NCBI GenBank assembly: GCA_026421215.1
Contig: JAPKBN010000021.1
Location: forward strand, 1-35,723
Direction: 5' to 3'
DNA from: Dehalococcoidia bacterium
GTDB lineage: Bacteria; Chloroflexota; Dehalococcoidia; Lucifugimonadales; Lucifugimonadaceae
DNA length: 35,723 nt
Shown piece after piece: positions 31,231-35,723 of this stretch. The translations under genes were made by a program, and so were the position numbers. The notes under the pieces are model-generated. The model ran no database searches, was not told the origin of the DNA, and worked only from the letters and a program-made list of their open reading frames with translations. The stretch's first letter is position 1; every line of letters begins with the position of its first letter.

Positions 31231-32148
31231 TTGGTTGATCGCACCATGAATGGGATCTTCCCGATCCTCGCAACGCCCTTCGACGATAAGGGGCAGATCG
31301 ATTTCGAAGACCTCGAACGCGAAGTCGAGTGGATGATCGACGTGGGAGTCAACGGCGTTGGAATTGCCGTGGCAAGCGAGATATACAAACTCACCGACCC
31401 TGAACGGGACGAAGTCCTGTCCTCAATCGTAAAACAGGTCAATGGGCGCGTACCGGTCGTGATGAACACCGGTGCAATGGGCACAGATGTGACGGTTTAT
31501 TACTCACAACGGGCGGAGGAACTCGGCGCAAACGCGCTGATGATTCGGCCGCCCAGCTTCATCTCCATGCCGGCCGGTGAGGTGATCGAGTTCTTCGCTC
31601 GCGTCGGTGCATCGGTCGGAATCCCAATCTTTCAGCAGGATCAGGCGACTGCTCAGGTGAGCCCGGGAATGGCGGTCGAGATCGCCAGACGTCACGAAAA
31701 CCTCTGTTATATCAAGGTCGAGACGGCTCCGACGGTGCCACGAATGGCCGAAGCGGCCGCCCTCCGGGATGCAGCGACAGATGCCGGCGGTGATCTCATT
31801 TTGTTTGGTGGCGCGGGCGGCACGTTCCTGTTCGAGGAGCTGCGCCGAGGATCAGTCGGGACCATGCCCGGATCCGTGATACCCGATGTGTTCGTCAATG
31901 TGTGGGAACGTTGGCAGGACGGCGACGAAGAAGGCGCAGAGGCGGAGTTCCGGCGTTACAGCGCGTTGATCCGGACGCTGAAACAACCTCAAGGTCTCGA
32001 CAACTGGATTTATAAAGAAATCCTTGTCCGGCGGGGTATCTTTAAAACGGCCCATGCTCGTCACCCGGCCGTGAGGCCCGACCGTTTCCAGATTTACGAG
32101 CTCGAACAGATGCTGGACGAACTGGAACTCGAAGATCTGGAAGCCTAA
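31231..32148 (+). CDS. DapA-family class I aldolase, copy 2
   Basis: A 305-residue paralogue of the preceding gene, 48 bases downstream. It has GIFPILATPFDDKGQI at the start, Lys162 in CYIKVETAPTVP, and again Gln at the Tyr position (IPIFQQDQAT, Q136). ALMIRPPSF at 102-110 is identical in both copies. The start is TTG at 31231 with GGGGAG upstream; alignment with copy 1 (VDRTMNGIFP against VDHSMRGIFP) supports it over the ATG at 31246. The conserved loss of Tyr in both copies suggests a shared chemistry different from DapA. They may act on two related 2-oxo acids or as a hetero-oligomer. They are followed by a TauE/SafE exporter. Confidence 0.85.
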   Translation: MVDRTMNGIFPILATPFDDKGQIDFEDLEREVEWMIDVGVNGVGIAVASEIYKLTDPERDEVLSSIVKQVNGRVPVVMNTGAMGTDVTVYYSQRAEELGANALMIRPPSFISMPAGEVIEFFARVGASVGIPIFQQDQATAQVSPGMAVEIARRHENLCYIKVETAPTVPRMAEAAALRDAATDAGGDLILFGGAGGTFLFEELRRGSVGTMPGSVIPDVFVNVWERWQDGDEEGAEAEFRRYSALIRTLKQPQGLDNWIYKEILVRRGIFKTAHARHPAVRPDRFQIYELEQMLDELELEDLEA

Positions 32149-32169
32149 AGAGCGCTGTTAACTTTAGGC

Positions 32170-32361
32170 ATGAAAACCGCAACACGACAATCCAAAACAG
32201 TCTCACGCTCCGCCTTCGCGAAAGCGACCTGTCTCTGTTGCGGTTCCGATTGGGCCTGTATGCCGGAAGCCGGACTGTGCAAGGCGTTCCATACAGCTCC
32301 CCCCAGCTCCCGCAACCGGCCGCAACGCCCCGGCAACTCGCCTCAGGCAGGCATCCAATGA
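32170..32361 (+). CDS. Possible short Cys-rich upstream ORF before the TauE/SafE gene
   Basis: A 63-codon frame whose stop overlaps the exporter start as ATGA at 32358-32361. It encodes CLCCGSDWACMPEAGLC, with five cysteines in 17 residues. A Shine-Dalgarno sequence is weak (AGG too close to the ATG). A 10-bp inverted repeat (AACCGCAACA 32175-32184 with TGTTGCGGTT 32236-32245) overlaps it, and CTTCGCGAAAG forms a small inner hairpin. It may be a leader peptide or simply chance. I do not recognise a family. Confidence 0.2.
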   Translation: MKTATRQSKTVSRSAFAKATCLCCGSDWACMPEAGLCKAFHTAPPSSRNRPQRPGNSPQAGIQ

Positions 32362-33200
32362 TTCCGCTCCTCGACGTATGGTCCAGAAGTCCGTTGTCCG
32401 ATCTTTCGAACGTGGAGATCGTTCTTCTATCCGTCCTCGCATTCGGCGTGGCCTATGTATCAGGCATGGTCGGAATGGCGTTGGGCGTCGTCCGATTTCC
32501 GCTCTTGATCGCGTTCGGTATAAGCGTACCGATAGCCGCCGGCGTGAACCTCGCGGTCAGCGTCGTCACGGCCGTGACGAGCGGGCTGGAACACTGGAAA
32601 AACCACCGAATAGCATTCCGAGTAGTGCTGCTCATTGGCGTGCCTTCATTTATCGGCGCCTTCTTCGGCAGCCTCGCATCGGACTCGATACGTGTCTGGA
32701 TCCTGTTGTCGATCATCACCCTCCTTCTGTTGTGGTCCGGCCTGGTCGCACTTGCGCGTGCTCTACGCACCAGGGATTCGGAAGAAGTAAGGGATCAATC
32801 CATACAGCTTCCATTGCCGTCGACCCGCCGTTTGATCCTTGAAATCACGGTCGGTTTTCTCATAGGCGTGCTAGGGGGAGCCGTGGGACTGGTTCTCGGT
32901 ACCGTACGTATGCCGGCGTTAGTAAACGTTCTGAAACTTCACCCTGCTATCGCGATCGGCACCAACACAATTATCGGTCTGCTGGTCGGTGCCTCTGGGT
33001 TCGTCGGCAAGCTCATCAACGGGGACGTCGATATCCTGCTGATCGCGCTGCTGGGCACCACGGGCATGGTCGGCAGTTACCTGGGCGCTCGACGGACAGG
33101 CCAAATGAACACCAACAACCTCCGGCTCGCCATCGGAATAGTGTTGATAATAGTGGCGCCCTTCATGGGCGTGAGAGCAGCAATCGAGTTCCCAAACTAG
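32358..33200 (+). CDS. TauE/SafE family membrane permease
   Basis: A 280-residue protein with seven to eight hydrophobic segments and an internal duplication, each half holding a Gly-rich repeat: SGMVGMALGVVRFPLLIAFGI in the first and GVLGGAVGLVLGTVRMPALVNVLKLHPAIAIGTN in the second. TauE/SafE proteins export sulfite, sulfoacetate or other small organic acids; the substrate is not fixed by sequence. The ATG at 32358 is chosen since the longer ATG at 32238 adds 40 non-family, Pro-rich residues. Its place after the aldolases suggests it moves a substrate or by-product of that pathway. It ends convergently against an SDR gene. Confidence 0.88.
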   Translation: MIPLLDVWSRSPLSDLSNVEIVLLSVLAFGVAYVSGMVGMALGVVRFPLLIAFGISVPIAAGVNLAVSVVTAVTSGLEHWKNHRIAFRVVLLIGVPSFIGAFFGSLASDSIRVWILLSIITLLLLWSGLVALARALRTRDSEEVRDQSIQLPLPSTRRLILEITVGFLIGVLGGAVGLVLGTVRMPALVNVLKLHPAIAIGTNTIIGLLVGASGFVGKLINGDVDILLIALLGTTGMVGSYLGARRTGQMNTNNLRLAIGIVLIIVAPFMGVRAAIEFPN

Positions 33201-33521
33201 CCCCAATGGGGTGAGTATTGGGTAGCTTCTGGTGATTTAGTTGAGGTCGCGGGTCCGTCAGATCACAGATCGCTGTAGGGGCGTGGCAATACGCCCACGA
33301 GCGGCGTTTACCACAACAGTATTTACCGTCGAACACAATGTTCTGTCGCTTTGAGTTCGATGTGGAGAATCTCCCGGGGAGCCACCCATCATGGAATTTC
33401 GGGTCGGACACCCTTGGTTCCGGTGTACAGGTCGTTCATCAGGCACATGATGTACGTTTCCTAGTGATCCGCGGGGTTCGCCGCGAATAGATGCCGCGAC
33501 CCGTTCTCCCAAATCCCAGCC
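33201..33521. other. Intergenic region between convergent tauE and the SDR
   Basis: No gene. CCCAAT (33202-33207) and ATTGGG (33217-33222) form a hairpin directly after the exporter stop and may act as a weak terminator. A GTAGGGGCG repeat is at 33275-33296. The rest shows nothing I can name. Confidence 0.45.
33275..33296. repeat. GTAGGGGCG-family hairpin repeat, second copy
   Basis: GTAGGGGCG starts at 33275. GGGCGT (33279-33284) pairs with ACGCCC (33291-33296) over a 6-nt loop. It is related to the copy at 4956-4979, with the same first nine bases and the same fold, but lacks the second hairpin. Confidence 0.55.
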
Positions 33522-34208
33522 CTACACAGTCACCAACTCCACGACCGCCTCAGCTATCTCATCAGGCGCGCCGGGCGACAGCACCCTCATCGTGACCTGA
33601 CGTGAGGACGCCAGCCCGGTCATAGGCTTGATCGCCGCCGAAACCGATACCGGAACCCCGGGCTCGTCAAACGTCTTGAGCGCCGCGGTTACTTCTTCCT
33701 CAACCGCCACGCCGACGATAAGGCCCCCTGTTGTCTGGATGCCCATGAACGGCAGCACTTCATCCGCAGCCAGAGCCTGACCTCGGATGTTCACGCCGAC
33801 GGCCTGCAAACGCTCGCCGGCGGTTGCGGAAGCTATATGATCAGGCCATTCCACTTTTTCGGCGTTAACAAGAACATCGATCTTGCCGACCTGGCCCTGG
33901 ACCCACAGAAATACCTGCCTAACCGACGTTCGATCCGTCACATCCATATGCGCCAGCAGACATCCTGAACCGAGGGTCTGGATATTTACGTAGACCGTAT
34001 GCGCTGCATCTCGATCCCCCGAGTATGTAATCGCCACGGTCTTCGCACCGGCTCGCGCGAGAGCCTCGGCAATCGCTCGTCCGCGTGCCTGCCCGCCGCC
34101 CGTCACAACACACACCTTCTCCGCTATCGGAACGTCGACGTGATAAGTCTTATCCAGGTCGAACCCGGCCGGGCCGTTTTCCTGGGGATCGTTAGTCGGT
34201 GTAATCAA
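33522..34208 (-). CDS. Degenerate short-chain dehydrogenase/reductase-like protein
   Basis: A 228-residue frame with an SDR Rossmann N terminus, VCVVTGGGQARGRAIAEALARAGAK (TGGG at 36-39), and LLAHMDVTDRTSVRQVF. The usual NNAG is NAEK (115-118), though KIDVLVN before it is normal, and Asn140 in GVNIRG is kept. The block that should hold the catalytic Ser reads GGLIVGVAVEEE, and no YxxxK follows. An SDR with no Ser-Tyr-Lys triad is unlikely to be a normal oxidoreductase. It could be a decaying gene or a binding-only homologue. The proposed start is TTG at 34208, which overlaps the end of an alcohol dehydrogenase relic; no better start is present, which also makes the gene doubtful. Confidence 0.55.
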   Translation of the reverse strand: MITPTNDPQENGPAGFDLDKTYHVDVPIAEKVCVVTGGGQARGRAIAEALARAGAKTVAITYSGDRDAAHTVYVNIQTLGSGCLLAHMDVTDRTSVRQVFLWVQGQVGKIDVLVNAEKVEWPDHIASATAGERLQAVGVNIRGQALAADEVLPFMGIQTTGGLIVGVAVEEEVTAALKTFDEPGVPVSVSAAIKPMTGLASSRQVTMRVLSPGAPDEIAEAVVELVTV

Positions 34209-34375
34209 TAATCGCTCGGCCAGTAATCAGGCCCGCCTGCAGGTCGTAGCACGCCTTGTTGATGTTTTCAAATTGATATCGTCCCGTCACCAACTCATCT
34301 AACTTGAGCTTTACCCTCCTCATACCATCTCAGATACATCGGAAAGTCCTTGCAAGGGTTGACTTCGGGCCGCTG
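34192..34375 (-). pseudogene. 3' relic of a zinc-type alcohol dehydrogenase
   Basis: The minus strand encodes RPEVNPCKDFPMYLRWYEEG in one frame and then, after a single-base shift, KLKLDELVTGRYQFENINKA followed by CYDLQAGLITGRAIIDY and a stop at 34192. Together these match the C-terminal 50-60 residues of class III/Zn alcohol dehydrogenases (NPxxDFPxxLxxYxxGKLKLDELVTxRYxxExIN). The upstream part of the enzyme is not visible past about 34375. This explains most of the otherwise empty 34209-34449 stretch. It is a deletion remnant, and the frameshift supports decay over mere assembly error. Confidence 0.7.
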
Positions 34376-34449
34376 GCAGACGCGTAAGCAGAGCGAGAGT
34401 CGGTTGAGTCTAGCAGCGAGTTCGGTCATGGCGATGGAGAATTTAATGC

Positions 34450-34953
34450 TCAATTCACGAGGTCAGACAGGTTCACTTCGCAGGTACTAAGGACACCGAT
34501 GAACGAGAGCATCCTGAGCGAATTTACCTCTCCGTCCACAAGGGCCTGAATTGTGTCTATGTCGATCTCTGATATAAGGCACTCAAGTTGCTCCGCCGTG
34601 AACGGGAGATCGGACGCCAGATCCGTAAGATCAGTAGTTTCCAAGACTCCTAGAATATCTGGTACGTCCATCTCACCGGGGAGCAGTTTAGGAAGATCGA
34701 TTGGGGCGCTGTCCGCGGCCATGTCATCTAGGGTCGACTCAATATCTAAGCCACCAGTCAACTCGAGCAGGTCTGCGACATCGATGCCAAGCGATGCGAT
34801 ATCGATTGAGGGATTCGCAGCAACCGTTGGCAGCGGGGTCGCCGTAGGCCCGGGATCGTCGCTGGCGCAAGCGGCAACAATAAAAAGCGCCGATAACATA
34901 GGCGCCAGCACTATCCAAGAATCTTTGAATTTGCCCATCATTGCAATGGTCAC
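34450..34953 (-). CDS. Hypothetical lipoprotein
   Basis: A protein of up to 167 residues with a signal peptide, KFKDSWIVLAPMLSALFIVAAC, ending in a lipobox (VAAC), so the mature protein should be lipid-anchored by its Cys on the outer face of the membrane. The mature part starts with a Thr/Pro-rich linker and is acidic, with repeated Asp-Ile/Leu patterns (IDIASLGIDVADLL, DIPxL-like segments). Two further cysteines (ECLISEI and STCEVNL) could form a disulfide. I recognise no family. The start could be GTG 34953 or the ATG codons at 34941/34938, which would be more usual for a signal peptide. Confidence 0.65.
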   Translation of the reverse strand: MTIAMMGKFKDSWIVLAPMLSALFIVAACASDDPGPTATPLPTVAANPSIDIASLGIDVADLLELTGGLDIESTLDDMAADSAPIDLPKLLPGEMDVPDILGVLETTDLTDLASDLPFTAEQLECLISEIDIDTIQALVDGEVNSLRMLSFIGVLSTCEVNLSDLVN

Positions 34954-34970
34954 GTCTTTAGACGTTGACC

Positions 34971-35723
34971 TTAGTCCAATCCCAGCAAAACCCGTCGCAC
35001 TAGGCTCAGGCTGCTTAACGCCGCACGTCGCCTGTCTGGCACGCCTCGTCCGGCAGAGCGAACGTGGCGCGTGTGGGTGCCATCAGTATCCGTCACCGCT
35101 ATATACGTCTCTCCGCGCCCAAGGTTTTCGGTGCGTTGGTCGCCCTCTTCAACGGCGTGAACCGCCACGCCAAGCGTCGCCCCTGATACGGCCTTAACCG
35201 CCCGTGACAATGCGGCGGCACGTTCCGGCCCTCCGGCAAACGGTGGTGACTCGCCACCCGCCCGCGCCAGCCGATCCAGCGCATCTTTAGAGTTGATGAT
35301 GTTGCCCTCGACGTATGCATCGCCCGCAGCTCGTTGGAAAATATCTGCGATCGCGCCGCCTGCAAGGTCTTCGTAGGTCGCAACCGTCAATCCTTTGTCC
35401 GCGATCAAACGCCCAACAACGGCTTCGAGGGTGTCTTCTTCGGTCCCGAATATGTTGTCGCCGAGAAGTTTGCGCACTTCCTCTTCGACCGGGCCAATCA
35501 ATTCCTCGGCCTTGGTGGCCGAATTGGCGCGTGCGGCGATCCTGACATCCACCTGTCCCGGATGCGCCATGGTGCCGACACCGGGGTTGCCATCGTCCAC
35601 CATCAGATGGCCGATCAAGTGATCAACATTACTCTCGCCAAGATCCACGGTCTTGAGGACCCGGTACTGGATCACATCGGTGACGTTGAACTTCTCTTTT
35701 ATGAAGGGAAGCACCTCGTTGTC
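34971..35723 (-). CDS. CinA-like protein, C-terminal part, with a degenerate deamidase site
   Basis: The frame is open to the right edge, so the N-terminal MoaB-like domain is presumably outside the window. The KH-like linker domain is clear (LKTVDLGESNVDHLI, HPGQVDVRIAARANSATKAEELIGPVEEEV, LGDNIFGTEEDTLEAVVGRLI). The PncC domain follows at GLTVATYEDLAGGAIADIF. Known NMN deamidases have AESCTGG here, so the Ser is Asp. The next block, YSNEAK in E. coli PncC, reads NSKDAL, and the GIAGPxGG loop reads HAVEEGDQ. Both residues of the proposed Ser-Lys catalytic pair thus appear lost. The protein keeps the fold but probably not NMN deamidase activity. It lies 17 bases upstream of the lipoprotein gene on the same strand. 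Confidence 0.8.
   Translation of the reverse strand, partial: DNEVLPFIKEKFNVTDVIQYRVLKTVDLGESNVDHLIGHLMVDDGNPGVGTMAHPGQVDVRIAARANSATKAEELIGPVEEEVRKLLGDNIFGTEEDTLEAVVGRLIADKGLTVATYEDLAGGAIADIFQRAAGDAYVEGNIINSKDALDRLARAGGESPPFAGGPERAAALSRAVKAVSGATLGVAVHAVEEGDQRTENLGRGETYIAVTDTDGTHTRHVRSAGRGVPDRRRAALSSLSLVRRVLLGLD

Noticed and set aside
32238-32357. A longer TauE/SafE protein starting at ATG 32238
   Set aside because: The 40 extra residues are Pro/Ser-rich without family similarity, and the ATG at 32358 places the first membrane helix normally.

Overview
The window is a bacterial chromosome segment, moderately GC-rich by eye. It is densely packed with housekeeping and catabolic genes and has no rRNA, no CRISPR array, no recognisable intact insertion sequence and no tRNA that I could find. 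The gene content fits a marine or groundwater Chloroflexota, possibly a SAR202-like Dehalococcoidia: a dnaJ-hspR-clpC heat-shock operon, an IspD-IspF fusion, a siroheme-type heme gene set, a large PF20091-like alpha/beta hydrolase, pxpABC, and short intergenic repeats of types common in that phylum. That assignment is inference from gene content; no marker gene was compared.

Layout. 1-2065 (+): the gatB 3' end, secG and a PaaG-like crotonase. 2238-9127 (-): cysS with an ispDF fusion, then an operon transcribed dnaJ > hspR > clpC. 9322-9643 (+): a frameshifted Hsp20 relic next to the dnaJ promoter. 9960-14080 (+): polyprenyl diphosphate synthase overlapping a nucleoside phosphorylase-like gene, then yjbQ, a class II aldolase and a nucleoside hydrolase. 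14374-19708 (+): a tetrapyrrole operon with an AhbA-AhbB siroheme decarboxylase fusion, precorrin-2 dehydrogenase, hemC, a cobA-hemD fusion and hemB. 20083-25086 (-): the alpha/beta hydrolase, a ketopantoate reductase and a ThDP enzyme, with repeat elements around panE. 25386-33200 (+): pxpA-pxpB-pxpC, an OadG-like membrane protein, a biotin carrier protein, an OadB-type sodium-pump subunit, two tandem DapA-family aldolases and a TauE/SafE exporter. 33522-35723 (-): a degenerate SDR, an alcohol dehydrogenase relic, a lipoprotein and a degenerate CinA.

The most interesting region is 25386-30218. Here the KipI/KipA-type proteins PxpB and PxpC sit with the gamma, biotin-carrier and beta subunits of a sodium-translocating decarboxylase. 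No classical carboxyltransferase (OadA) or biotin carboxylase is present. PxpC carries a C-terminal tail that repeats the motif found at the N terminus of the biotin carrier. In urea carboxylase the homologous AHS1-AHS2 pair is the carboxyltransferase. This locus may therefore encode a sodium-coupled biotin enzyme in which PxpBC replaces OadA. This is a hypothesis and not a demonstrated function.

The tetrapyrrole operon contains the enzymes from aminolevulinate to siroheme plus siroheme decarboxylase. This points to the siroheme (Ahb) route to heme, or to heme d1, and not the coproporphyrin or protoporphyrin routes; hemA, hemL, ahbC and ahbD are not in the window.
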